Shown here one piece after another: positions 17,949 through 26,995 of a stretch of DNA of 64,000 bases; position 1 is the first letter of the stretch; each line of letters opens with the position of its first letter. The DNA comes from Alistipes sp. Zagget8 (GTDB lineage: Bacteria; Bacteroidota; Bacteroidia; Bacteroidales; Rikenellaceae). The stretch is from assembly GCA_001941065.1 (NCBI GenBank), contig MSHJ01000005.1, forward strand, positions 62,001-126,000. The letters run 5' to 3'. The notes beneath the pieces were generated by a model, which was given only the letters and a program-made list of their open reading frames with translations, was not told where the DNA came from and searched no databases. The position numbers and the translations under genes are program-made.

Positions 17949-19475
17949 ATGGTTAAAACAACCGAACCGACCTCTGCGGAGCACTCCTCCGCAGAGGTTT
18001 TTATGACCTGCGGGACGGCGCCTCCGAAGGATGTGCCGTATTCCGGAAAGCTGCCGACCGCTGCCGCGCCTCCCTCCTTTGCCGATTTTGCCCTCGGGGT
18101 CTATCCCTTTCTCGAACTGCAGCCCTTCCACCGGACCTATTACCGGGTGCTGGAAGCCTTCGCCGCGGGGCGTGTCCGGCGGCTGATCGTCACCATGCCG
18201 CCCCAGCACGGCAAGAGCGTCGGGGCCACGACCCTGCTCCCGGCCTATGTGCTGGGGCTCGACCCCGACCTGCGGGTGGCTATTGCCTCCTATTCGGGGT
18301 CGCTGGCCTCGAAATTCAACCGCCGGGTGCAGCGCATCCTCGAATCGCGGGAGTACGCCGCCTTTTTCCCCGACACCTCCATCAAGCAGGGAGCCCGACC
18401 GCCCGGCTATATCCGCACGGCCGACGAGGTCGAGATCATCGGACGCCGGGGCGGGCTGCTGTCCGTCGGGCGCGAGGGTTCGCTGACGGGTAACCGTGTG
18501 GACTGCTTTGTGCTGGATGACCTCTATAAGGATGCGCTCGAAGCCAATTCGCCGCTCGTCCGCGCCAACTGCTGGGAGTGGTATACTTCGGTGGTGCGGA
18601 CCCGCATGCACAACACTTCGCGCGAACTGATCGTCTTCACCCGCTGGCACGAGGAGGACCTGATCGGCACCCTCGCGGCCCGCGAGCCGGTCGAGGAGCT
18701 GCGCACGTGGTCGCAGCTGGACGCCCTGCCCGCCGACCGGTGGCTGCACCTCAATTTCGAAGCCCTGAAAACCGCACCGCCCACGGAGATCGATCCCCGG
18801 CAGCCCGGCGAGGCGCTGTGGGAACAGCAGCACGGCGCGGCCCTGCTGGAGGCCAAGCGGCGGTTGGACCCCCTGCAATTCGAAGCGATGTATCAGGGAC
18901 ACCCCTCGGCCCGCGAGGGATTGCTCTACGGGCTGAATTTCGCCGAGTACGACGACCTTCCGCACGAAATCGTCCGCCGCGCCAACTACACCGACACGGC
19001 CGACACGGGCGACGACTACCTCTGCTCGCTCTGCTATGCCGTCGATGCCGACGGGGTGATTTACATCACCGACGCGGTCTATTCGCGCGAACCGATGGAG
19101 ACGACCGAGCCGCTGGTGGGGGAGATGTTCGTGCGTTCCGATACGCGGCAGGCGGCCGTCGAGAGCAATAACGGCGGCCGCGGATTCGCCCGGGCCGTGC
19201 AGGCGCTGGCGCCGGGCGTGCGTGTCGAGTGGTTCCACCAGGGCGCCAACAAGGAGGCCCGCATCCTCTCCAACTCGGCCACGGCGCTGCACCTCGTGCG
19301 CTGGCCCCGGGGCTGGAACCTCCGCTGGCCCGAGCTGTACGCCCACCTGACGACCTATCGGCGGAAATTCCGCGCCAACCGTTGGCACGACGCGGCGGAT
19401 GTCGTGACGGGGATCGTCGAGCGCGAAGCCGCGGGCCGCGACCGGAAGCGGGTCCGGGGCGTGCGGTTTCTGTGA
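17949..19475 (+). CDS. Phage terminase large subunit, orphan
   Basis: The 508-residue protein has a full two-domain terminase layout. The ATPase part has Walker A MPPQHGKS near residues 82-89, ASYSGSLASKFNR, Walker B CFVLDDLYKD near 186-195 and a coupling segment LIVFTRWHEEDLIG. The nuclease part shows acidic positions in YAVDADGVIYITD, AAVESNNGG and the C-terminal HDAADVVTGIVER. It would package phage DNA, but no portal, capsid or small-terminase gene is present. The frame is intact with no decay. ATG 17949 is chosen because the upstream open part overlaps the previous gene. Confidence 0.88.
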   Translation: MVKTTEPTSAEHSSAEVFMTCGTAPPKDVPYSGKLPTAAAPPSFADFALGVYPFLELQPFHRTYYRVLEAFAAGRVRRLIVTMPPQHGKSVGATTLLPAYVLGLDPDLRVAIASYSGSLASKFNRRVQRILESREYAAFFPDTSIKQGARPPGYIRTADEVEIIGRRGGLLSVGREGSLTGNRVDCFVLDDLYKDALEANSPLVRANCWEWYTSVVRTRMHNTSRELIVFTRWHEEDLIGTLAAREPVEELRTWSQLDALPADRWLHLNFEALKTAPPTEIDPRQPGEALWEQQHGAALLEAKRRLDPLQFEAMYQGHPSAREGLLYGLNFAEYDDLPHEIVRRANYTDTADTGDDYLCSLCYAVDADGVIYITDAVYSREPMETTEPLVGEMFVRSDTRQAAVESNNGGRGFARAVQALAPGVRVEWFHQGANKEARILSNSATALHLVRWPRGWNLRWPELYAHLTTYRRKFRANRWHDAADVVTGIVEREAAGRDRKRVRGVRFL

Positions 19476-19499
19476 ACGGCGCCGGGAGTTCCGGACGCG

Positions 19500-19538
19500 A
19501 AAAAGCCATGGTTTCCTTCGGGAAATCCATGGCTTTTT
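19500..19538. terminator. Terminator between the terminase gene and the following minus-strand gene
   Basis: AAAAGCCATGG-TTTCC and GGAAA-T-CCATGGCTTTT pair around a TTCG tetraloop, with one bulged base and T/A runs on both sides, so it can serve both convergent genes. Confidence 0.8.
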
Positions 19539-19556
19539 TCGAATATGCGGAGGGGG

Positions 19557-20813
19557 TTATTCGGCTTTCTTCGGCTGCATGAAATTGAGCGCGATTCCGA
19601 AATCTTTGGTGTTCTCTTTCCAGATGGTTTCGAACCCGGCGAAATTTTCAATTTGGAGTATCATGAGGAGCATATCGATCATCTGGACCGTCTCGTCATC
19701 GGGGTTCTGCTCTTTCATTTGGGCGATCATTTCGTCGATCTTCGGGAGCGCAGGCAGCAGCGCCGTGACAAATGGGGCGGCCATCTCCTTGTCGATGTAG
19801 ACTTTCAGGGCGCCGTCGGTCACCGCATATTTCAGCGGAATGCCGGTATCCAGCCACTCCAGGATGGTGGGCAGCAGCGGCGCGATGTCGATTCCGTATT
19901 CCGATAACGCAGCGATGATCTCCGTCAGGGCGCTCATGTCGGGCATTGCGCCGTCGTTGTCCTCGCCGACCTGCCCGAGGATGGCGTTGATATTGGGCAC
20001 GACCCGGATGCAGCCGTCCTTGACATACCAGAAAGCCAGGTTTTTCGGTGAACTCAGCCATTCGTTGTTATGCAGGTCGTTCCAGAGCGCGGATGTTTGG
20101 TCTTCGTTGTAGTCCATCGAGCCCAATACCTCGCCGATTTCAAGAGACCCTGTCCAGTATTTGGCGGTGATGTTGCCGTCTGCCGAGAAGGTCACTTGAT
20201 TCAGGTATTGGAAGAGGAATGCGCTGCCGAACGTGGAGGCCATCGTCGCAAGGAACTCCGCATTGGGTTTGTCCGGATCGAGGGCGCTCCAGTCCATCCA
20301 GAGCGGAGCCGTGGCCAACGTGCCCTCTTCGGTTATCGCCGATTCGTACTGCAGGGCCCAGTTGCCGGTCAGCCCGCCCTGCGCCTCGGTGCTCAGCGTG
20401 GAGGTGACGCTTACCGTGATTTTGCCTTCGGGGGTGATGTTTCCCCGCACGGCGAGGTTGAAGATCACCGGTTCGGCCGCTGCGGACCGCATGGCCGGGG
20501 AGGTTGTCAGGCCCTTTTCTCCGGAGATGTCGAACGACCCGTCGGCCTTTTCGGACAGCGTGACGTCCATCGAGACCTCCGAATAGCCGGGCAGCACGCC
20601 GGTCAGCAGCAGCGTTCCCTGCGTGGCGCTCGACGCCGTCAACTGCACGCTTCCGGAGTTCGTGTCTCCGTTGACGGTCAGCGTGGCGTCCGCACCCGTG
20701 ATGGGCGTGGTGGGGAGTTGTTTCCAGGCGGGGTTTTCCCCGCTTTCTTCGCAGGCCGAGAACACCAAGGCTCCGGCCAGCATCAGTAAAGTAAAGATTT
20801 TTTTCATTTGCAT
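19557..20813 (-). CDS. Lipoprotein of unknown function, possibly DUF4925-like
   Basis: The 418-residue protein has a lipobox with Cys21 (VFSAC) after a short basic n-region. Residues 30-140 contain a beta-rich domain with repeated phrases on ligand-free strands (TLTVNGD, GSVQLTASSA). The rest is mixed, with W-rich segments (LWMDWSAL, LAFWYVKDG) and leucine-rich helices near 300-390. It looks like the Bacteroidales outer-membrane-anchored proteins of the DUF4925 kind; that label is tentative. It stands alone between a terminator and a divergent gene. Confidence 0.7.
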   Translation of the reverse strand: MQMKKIFTLLMLAGALVFSACEESGENPAWKQLPTTPITGADATLTVNGDTNSGSVQLTASSATQGTLLLTGVLPGYSEVSMDVTLSEKADGSFDISGEKGLTTSPAMRSAAAEPVIFNLAVRGNITPEGKITVSVTSTLSTEAQGGLTGNWALQYESAITEEGTLATAPLWMDWSALDPDKPNAEFLATMASTFGSAFLFQYLNQVTFSADGNITAKYWTGSLEIGEVLGSMDYNEDQTSALWNDLHNNEWLSSPKNLAFWYVKDGCIRVVPNINAILGQVGEDNDGAMPDMSALTEIIAALSEYGIDIAPLLPTILEWLDTGIPLKYAVTDGALKVYIDKEMAAPFVTALLPALPKIDEMIAQMKEQNPDDETVQMIDMLLMILQIENFAGFETIWKENTKDFGIALNFMQPKKAE

Positions 20814-21090
20814 AGATTTAATGACGACTCAGATTCGATAAGGAGTGACGTTTCCTTTTGTATCAAAGGTAGATGCCTTCCACGAACCGGGCAAATAAAT
20901 TCATTGGGAAGGGGTATTTCCATCATGAACGCGGGCTTTTTCATCACGGCGGATTTCCTGCATACGGGGCGCCCGACCGGATGGAGTGCGGCACGACCGG
21001 CCTCCGCCGTCCGGCGCCGCTTCCCGGGCGGGCAATGTGAAGCCTGCGTTAAATATGTTCCCGCGCGGAATCAAACGACCCTATTTTCCG

Positions 21091-21115
21091 TACCTTAGCC
21101 GCGGTTATATAACCG
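21091..21115 (+). promoter_or_regulatory. Promoter-like box with a perfect palindrome before the flavoprotein gene
   Basis: TACCTTAG (21091-21098) is close to the -7 consensus. Immediately downstream, at the expected transcription start, is the 14-bp perfect palindrome CGGTTATATAACCG (21102-21115). ATG follows at 21135. Such placement suggests an operator. The rest of 20814-21090 shows no gene. Confidence 0.45.
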
Positions 21116-21134
21116 GAATTTGACAATATACGGA

Positions 21135-22223
21135 ATGAAATCACTGAAAATCGGAAATTTATGCGCCTCGATGCCCATCGTACAGGGCGGCATGGGCGTA
21201 GGTGTCTCCCTTGCAGGCCTGGCTTCGGCCGTGGCCAATCAGGGCGGTGTCGGCGTTATCTCGTCGGCCGGCCTCGGGGCGATCTATAACAACTACTCGA
21301 AAGACTACCGCGCAGCCTCGATCTGGGGGCTGAAAGAGGAGCTCCGCAAGGCCCGCGAAGCCTCGCGCGGCATCATCGGCGTTAACGTCATGGTCGCCAT
21401 GTCGAATTTCGCCGACATGGTGCGCACGGCCATCGCCGAGAAGGCCGACATCATCTTCTCGGGAGCGGGGCTGCCGCTCAACCTGCCGTCGTTCCTGACG
21501 GAGGGTGCCAAGACCAAACTGGCCCCGATCGTTTCGTCGGCACGCGCCGCGAAGGTGCTGTGCCAGAAATGGTTTTCGGAGTACAAGTACATCCCCGACG
21601 CCATCGTCGTCGAGGGTCCCAAGGCGGGCGGCCACCTGGGCTATAAGGCCGAGCAGATCACCGACGAGCACTATTCGCTGGAGACGCTCGTCCCGGAGAT
21701 CGTCGCCGAGGTCCATGCCTTCGAACTCGAACACAACTGCCGTATCCCGGTGATTGCCGGCGGCGGCATCTACACGGGCGAGGACATCTACCGCATCATG
21801 GAGCTGGGCGCCGCGGGCGTTCAGATGGGCACGCGCTTCGTCACCACGGAGGAGTGCGACGCCGATCCGGCCTTCAAGCAGAGCTACATCGAGGCGCACG
21901 AGGAGGACATCGAGATTATCCAGAGCCCCGTGGGTATGCCGGGCCGTGCCATCCACAACTCGTTCCTCGACCGGGTGAAGGAGGGGCTGAAACGCCCGAA
22001 AAACTGCCCGTTCGACTGCATCAAGACGTGCGACGTGACGCATAGCCCCTATTGCATCATGCTGGCTTTGTACAACGCCTTCAAGGGCAAACTCCGCAAC
22101 GGTTACGCCTTCTGTGGGGCGAACGCCTGGCGTGCCGAGAAGATTCAGTCGGTGCGCGAGCTGATGGCCTCGCTCAAGGCCGAATACGATAATTTTGCCT
22201 CCGACTTAAGAAGTCGGTTTTAG
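21135..22223 (+). CDS. FMN-dependent nitronate monooxygenase / FabK-like protein
   Basis: The 362-residue TIM-barrel flavoprotein has VQGGMGVGVSLAGLASAVA near the start, a glycine-rich GPKAGGHLGY, and the FMN phosphate site AGGGIYTGEDIYR followed by GAAGVQMGTRF. It differs from simple nitronate monooxygenases by an insertion with four cysteines (NCPFDCIKTC...YC, about residues 294-310). It may oxidise alkyl nitronates or act as an enoyl reductase. ATG 21135 is preferred over an in-frame TTG 15 bp upstream. It is monocistronic. Confidence 0.82.
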   Translation: MKSLKIGNLCASMPIVQGGMGVGVSLAGLASAVANQGGVGVISSAGLGAIYNNYSKDYRAASIWGLKEELRKAREASRGIIGVNVMVAMSNFADMVRTAIAEKADIIFSGAGLPLNLPSFLTEGAKTKLAPIVSSARAAKVLCQKWFSEYKYIPDAIVVEGPKAGGHLGYKAEQITDEHYSLETLVPEIVAEVHAFELEHNCRIPVIAGGGIYTGEDIYRIMELGAAGVQMGTRFVTTEECDADPAFKQSYIEAHEEDIEIIQSPVGMPGRAIHNSFLDRVKEGLKRPKNCPFDCIKTCDVTHSPYCIMLALYNAFKGKLRNGYAFCGANAWRAEKIQSVRELMASLKAEYDNFASDLRSRF

Positions 22224-22373
22224 CATGCGCTGGCCTGTCGGAACGCGCTCCATCCGGTTCTGCGCTTCCGACTCTTTTCACCTCCCCCTGTCTCTTAGAC
22301 GGATTCGGCGTGAAATAACGTTTAGGCGCATCTATGAAAAAAACCGGCTTGTAAAAGTGTGGGATTAAAGTAA

Positions 22374-22408
22374 TGTAACGACTTGATTTATCGAGTCGTT
22401 ACATTTTT
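22374..22408 (+). terminator. Terminator of the flavoprotein transcript
   Basis: TGTAACGACT and AGTCGTTACA pair as a stem, extended by two inner pairs, with a 4-nt loop and a run of T after it. It lies 150 bp after the stop codon. Confidence 0.75.
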
Positions 22409-22985
22409 GTATAAGATAATAGGTAACGAGAAGGCAATGGTTTATTTTCAGTTAATTGCATGAAACTGCCGCATTTCAAATAACCTATTGCAAGGTATAA
22501 AAAATCTGCAAAACTTGCCAATTCTATTCAACCTAAAAATAGATGGTATTTTTAGGTTTGTTATTTAAGTTGAATAAAATATTATCTGATGTTAAAAATG
22601 GCTTGGCCAACTTATTTACAAAGAACAAATCTATGTATCTGTCTGAACTACAGTGTAAAGAAGACAAGGAAGAGGTTGTAGGTAACGATTTAGCGATTAT
22701 GTATCTGCGCTGAACCGCTGCACTTTGCAATTCGTCGAACAACTCTATGCAAGAGTGGTGAATTTTGTGGAAATTACCAAGTGAACGGATTGAATTTATA
22801 GAATGCTGCGGAGGGGCAATACCCTCCGTAGCACTTAGTTATCGACGGCGCAGCATTTCTTGCTCGTCGTCGCTCCGCAGGCGCAGCCCCCCCCTCGAAA
22901 TCGCCGAAAAGGAAGATGCGGCCCGCAACCTCCGGGAGGCGATCTCACAGAGCGCAAGCAGGGGGGGGCTGAGCGCTTGGGTTCC
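22409..22985. other. AT-rich gene-free stretch with several inverted repeats
   Basis: No convincing gene is present. AACCTAAAAATA (22530-22541) pairs with TATTTTTAGGTT (22547-22558). A near-perfect 12-bp repeat, TGCTGCGGAGGG, lies at 22804-22815 with 22822-22833. A C8 tract (22887-22894) and a G8 tract (22961-22968) form 12-bp inverted arms 64 bp apart. Part of this probably ends the minus-strand lipoprotein transcript. Confidence 0.4.
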
Positions 22986-25958
22986 CTATTCCTTTATGGA
23001 TCGCAGGTTATAACCATCACCTTTATGATAGTAGTGGCTCATTGTTACAATATTAGTCCCGTACCTCAAGCTTTTCCCTCGACTAGTTGAATACGCATGC
23101 GCCGTCCAGTAATATCCGTTGCTGCTCCAGTATACCCCACTCGTTGATTGCGCCCTGCTGGCATTCGGCATGTATATCGCGGAGCCCGTTCTATTTAGCC
23201 TGCAGTAGAAGTAATATCCAAACTCGAAGGCACCACGCACGTTCATGTCTGCAAGGGATGATACGTTACCGCCGGTGCTCGTAAACCCGGTAAAGGCTCC
23301 GCTGGGCGGTATCACGAACCCGACTGGCGAAGGATCGTAAACCGTCTTAACCACCGGATTGGTATTGTAGTTGGTTGAGACGATGTAGTTGACGTTCGCA
23401 TCCCAGAGGTTGTAATACTTGTAGTCCATATAACTGTTCAGACTGTACTTGTACGGATTTTTGATATACTCCGCAATGGACGTTGTACTGAACGTCTGCG
23501 ATCCCGCGGTGGTGCCGGTCGACGGCCAGATATATGCCGCCGGTCCGTAGGTGGGTTTGTTGACGGCGTTCCCCAATATCCCCGGCATCGGGTCCTTACG
23601 CCCCCACTGGTAGTAGGTGCAGCTGCCAAATGCCTCCTTGTGTTCGATCTGCGTTAACGTTATGGTCCGTACCTCGCCCGTCAGAGGCTGGGTGACCTTG
23701 ATCCTCGCCTCCCGTCCCTCGTATTCTTCTCCTCCGGGACACCAGCCGAGATTCTGGGTCATAAAGTCGAGTTCCGTTCTGGGCGTACTCCGGTTCTGCA
23801 CCGTTATGGTGCCGCTCTCAACATACGGGTCGTAGCTCGTCGCCCAGATATGCCAGCTCCACGCGATCTGGCCCTGACTGTCGAATACCGCCAGCACGGC
23901 ATTGCCGTAGTCGATATTCTCGGTGACCTGGAAGGTAAGGTTCTTCCCGTCGGTGGTCACCGAGGTCTCGTCGATCAGTCCGTTCAGGTCCTGCCACAGC
24001 AGCTTGGCATTCGTGAGGGTGATATTCACGTTGCCCGTGGCAGTCGTCTTGTTATTGTAGATATAAGGATCGGTAATGCCGAGGCCCAAGTGGTTGAGAA
24101 AGCGAGTCAGGACATACGTCCCGGTGGCCGTCGAGGTGTAAGCCGATTCGTTGGTCTGTCCGTTCTTGATGGCATTTCCATAGACCAGCGGCAAGGTATA
24201 GGTTCCGGGAGCGTTGACGATATAGCAGTTGGCGGTATTTATCGGCGTAGTACTCCCTTTGGTAGAGAGGTCGTAGTTGCTGACCGCCGGGCCGGGTCGA
24301 AAGACCGCGCTGTTCTTCTGCGGAGCGATATTCACGGTGACGGGACCCTCCGGAGGCGTAGCGTCGGTGATCCAGTCGGGTTTGTTTATTTTATTGCCGT
24401 TCGCATTCACGTACTCGGCCTCCCACGGCACTACTTTGTTCGTTCCGTCGGGCATTGCGGCCTGGCTGACGATCGCCGAGGTGAAATCCCCGCCTGTGTA
24501 GGTCGCTGTGATATCCTGTGCCGTGAAGGTAGCCCATCCCACGGGCACGAACCGCTCGATATTGCCGCACTTTACATGCAGCCACATCCCCTGCGGTGTC
24601 GTCACGTTGGCCGCCGTCCTGAAGGAGAACTGATAACCCTCTTCGGGAGAGGGCTGGCCGTTGAACGTGAAGGTGTTATTGGTTATGGGCTGCTGGTTCT
24701 TGTCCAGCAACTGTACGAGCGTGGTCGATACTGTCGAGGTTTTGTTGGCTGCCAGCAGTCTTACGGTGCTGGTCGCCGGAGCCCCATCCGGGTCGCCTTC
24801 GGGCTGGGGCCACGAGAAGCGGTAAAGAAGCTGAGCCTTGGTCGTGGTCCACACGTAGGCCGTATCGCGGTCGGCCGTCACGGCGTACTGCCCGTTATAT
24901 TCCCAATTCTTGCTCCAGTCGTCCGACACGTCGATCTCGTAGACGGCATTGGAGGGATTGTCCAGCGCTTCGTCGATATTGTCGTAACCGCGCTTGTAGA
25001 TGTCCTTCACGCGGAAGACGTAGTGTTTCCCCCGCTCGAAAGGACGGTAGGCGGTGATCCGGCCCTGATCCGTCTGGTCGTAGGTAAGGCAGTAGTATTG
25101 CGCGGGGTTGCCGTTGGCGTCGGCGACCCTCAGCAGGACATAGTTGAGCGCCCGATTCGTCGGCCAGCCAACGGGTGTCGCCGCCTCGTAGGTGTACAAT
25201 GCCGGAAAACTCATCGGGTTGGCCTGCGGGTCGTAGCCCGGCGTGCCGCTCTGACTGAGCGTACCCAGTTCGTTCTGCAACAGCTGCGTGCTCGCCGTCT
25301 TCCAGTTCGAGCAGGCGGGCATACGGTCGAGGTAGGTGCTGCGGGTGGCTGTCCACGCCAGCGCACCGCCCTCGGCGGTCAGCGAGGGCTCCAGCACCAC
25401 GCTGATCTTCGCGCACTGGAAGGTCATGCGAACCTGTGCGCTCCGATTCTGAGCGTCCCATACGCCCTCGCCGGCCATCGTCAGCGGGACTTTCATATCG
25501 GCCGCAGTGCCGCCCGCGGCGCTCGTGACGTTGCGGGGCTTCAGCTGCGCCTGTGCCGCAGCTAAATCTTGGCCTACGAGCCCGGTCACCTTGTTCGTCA
25601 GGTCTGCCGGGTCGAGGTTGCAAAGCACGACGATCGTCTCGCCGTTCGCCGGATCGAGCTTTCGAAAGCGCAGCGTGGGTTGCTGCGTGCCGTTGCCCAG
25701 GATAATATCCACGACCTCGGCTCCCGTGATCCGGCCGTCCTTACACGCGAGCACCACGGCATTGTCGATCCGGCACTCGTCGATGGTTGCGCCCGAGTAG
25801 GTCTCGACCCGCTCCGGGGCGGGAATGTAGAGGGCAATATCGGCGCCCGCGCCGGGACTGCCCGGCCCGGCGGGGTCTTTGGCACAACTACCCAGCAACA
25901 GTAGCGCGAAGGCTGCCGTAAGCATCAAATTTGGATGTTTCGTGTAAAACTGTATCAT
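22986..25958 (-). CDS. Large fimbrillin-like surface lipoprotein with FISUMP-like C-terminus
   Basis: The 990-residue protein has a lipobox LLGSC with Cys25. The N-terminal third resembles the fimbrillin tip/accessory families of Bacteroidales (IALYIPAPERVETYSGATIDECRIDNAVVLA). The middle has repeated beta domains and a TANCYIVNAPGTY segment typical of large Bacteroides adhesin-like lipoproteins. The C-terminus (WGRKDPMPG ... GVYWSSNGYYWTAHAY ... GYNLRSIKE) resembles FISUMP or major-paralogous domains. It is probably a surface or fimbrial tip protein. No fimbrial major-subunit gene lies beside it, so the partner is unknown. It is monocistronic. Confidence 0.8.
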   Translation of the reverse strand: MIQFYTKHPNLMLTAAFALLLLGSCAKDPAGPGSPGAGADIALYIPAPERVETYSGATIDECRIDNAVVLACKDGRITGAEVVDIILGNGTQQPTLRFRKLDPANGETIVVLCNLDPADLTNKVTGLVGQDLAAAQAQLKPRNVTSAAGGTAADMKVPLTMAGEGVWDAQNRSAQVRMTFQCAKISVVLEPSLTAEGGALAWTATRSTYLDRMPACSNWKTASTQLLQNELGTLSQSGTPGYDPQANPMSFPALYTYEAATPVGWPTNRALNYVLLRVADANGNPAQYYCLTYDQTDQGRITAYRPFERGKHYVFRVKDIYKRGYDNIDEALDNPSNAVYEIDVSDDWSKNWEYNGQYAVTADRDTAYVWTTTKAQLLYRFSWPQPEGDPDGAPATSTVRLLAANKTSTVSTTLVQLLDKNQQPITNNTFTFNGQPSPEEGYQFSFRTAANVTTPQGMWLHVKCGNIERFVPVGWATFTAQDITATYTGGDFTSAIVSQAAMPDGTNKVVPWEAEYVNANGNKINKPDWITDATPPEGPVTVNIAPQKNSAVFRPGPAVSNYDLSTKGSTTPINTANCYIVNAPGTYTLPLVYGNAIKNGQTNESAYTSTATGTYVLTRFLNHLGLGITDPYIYNNKTTATGNVNITLTNAKLLWQDLNGLIDETSVTTDGKNLTFQVTENIDYGNAVLAVFDSQGQIAWSWHIWATSYDPYVESGTITVQNRSTPRTELDFMTQNLGWCPGGEEYEGREARIKVTQPLTGEVRTITLTQIEHKEAFGSCTYYQWGRKDPMPGILGNAVNKPTYGPAAYIWPSTGTTAGSQTFSTTSIAEYIKNPYKYSLNSYMDYKYYNLWDANVNYIVSTNYNTNPVVKTVYDPSPVGFVIPPSGAFTGFTSTGGNVSSLADMNVRGAFEFGYYFYCRLNRTGSAIYMPNASRAQSTSGVYWSSNGYYWTAHAYSTSRGKSLRYGTNIVTMSHYYHKGDGYNLRSIKE

Positions 25959-26574
25959 GCGTATTGGTTTTTAGTTATAATTCTCGATGTTATATTCCGG
26001 CTGCCCGATTCCTTCACGAAGGCCGAGGCAGGCAAAAGAGGCGCATTGGAAAGCAGGCCCCGCAACGGCCGGATGTTCGTAATGACGGATTTTATGATCG
26101 CCCTTGATATATTGATGATTTTACAATAGACGGCACAGCCGCCCTCCGAATCCTCGGAAAGCGGCGGAAGAAAACATGCAAATCGCTTTTTTCCAGCTAT
26201 TTGCGAATGGAGGGGGGTCAGGTCAGTATTTACGCGGCATATCGCATGGCGCGACGACCCGCCCGCGCAGCCTGTGCCGCCGGAAAGGAAACGCCCCAAA
26301 AGGCGTGCGGAATTCGTATGACAAACCGTAATGCCCATATCGCAAAAGACCGACAGGATATACCTATGGTTTTATGATACAAAATTACGGCTTCTGCCAT
26401 AAATTTCACTTAAAGAATCTGACAAAATGTTTCGTTTTTACGACAAAATGGCCTGCTTACGAGATACATACCTCCACTGTTGTTTTCACGTCGGAGCGGA
26501 ACATCTCGATATTCTCGGCGGTGCCGATGGTTGATATTATTTTTTTCATCGGAAGCCGTCAGTTGAAGAAACGA
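25959..26574. other. Gene-free stretch upstream of the fimbrillin-like gene
   Basis: Open frames here (for example 25955-26338 minus) have no family resemblance and no start context, so I leave them uncalled. The lipoprotein promoter should lie in this stretch but I see no consensus box. Confidence 0.35.
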
Positions 26575-26763
26575 CTGCTACCGGTGCTCTCCTTACTATG
26601 GTGGCAGACCGCACCGAGTGTACGTGTCGGTCGTCCTGCAGTTAGTTTCGAGGTAGGGGCAGAAACTTTCCATGCAGGCATCGGCATTCATTCGCCCATG
26701 TTTGTCGAACGGTTCGAGCGTCTTCCCTCGGCTTTATCCTTATTGACCTTTTCCTTGTTATAG
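26575..26763 (+). pseudogene. Possible NPCBM-domain fragment of a glycoside hydrolase
   Basis: The frame reads RPAVSFEVGAETFHAGIGIHSP, which resembles the core of NPCBM carbohydrate-binding modules (glycine-rich turn, then GIGxH). Nothing N-terminal to it is recognisable and it stops soon after. It is best seen as a decayed fragment and could be a coincidence. Confidence 0.25.
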
Positions 26764-26919
26764 CGCAAAGCCCCGCCCCCGGAAGCCGCATCGGGGGAAT
26801 TCTGAAAACTTTGGGCAGAAATTCTCCGGCGCGGATTTTTCGCCTCACTTGAGGCGAGCAAGGCCGAGGTGTTCACGCCTTTTTAACCGATGGTAACTAT
26901 ATACAACAATACCTAAAGA

Positions 26920-26955
26920 TAATCCAGGATATACAAAATACCCTGGATTATTTTT
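26920..26955. terminator. Terminator downstream of the left AraC gene
   Basis: TAATCCAGG (26920-26928) pairs with CCTGGATTA (26942-26950), with T5 on the right side. It lies 45 bp beyond the stop codon of the minus-strand AraC gene. Confidence 0.5.
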
Positions 26956-26995
26956 GCCGATATGATCGGTATTTTCGCAGAGTATGCAAATTCGA

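Noticed and set aside
25955..26338. 127-codon open frame on the minus strand upstream of the fimbrillin-like gene
   Set aside because: It has no recognisable domain, no start context and uneven composition; it covers the region where the promoter of the downstream gene must lie.
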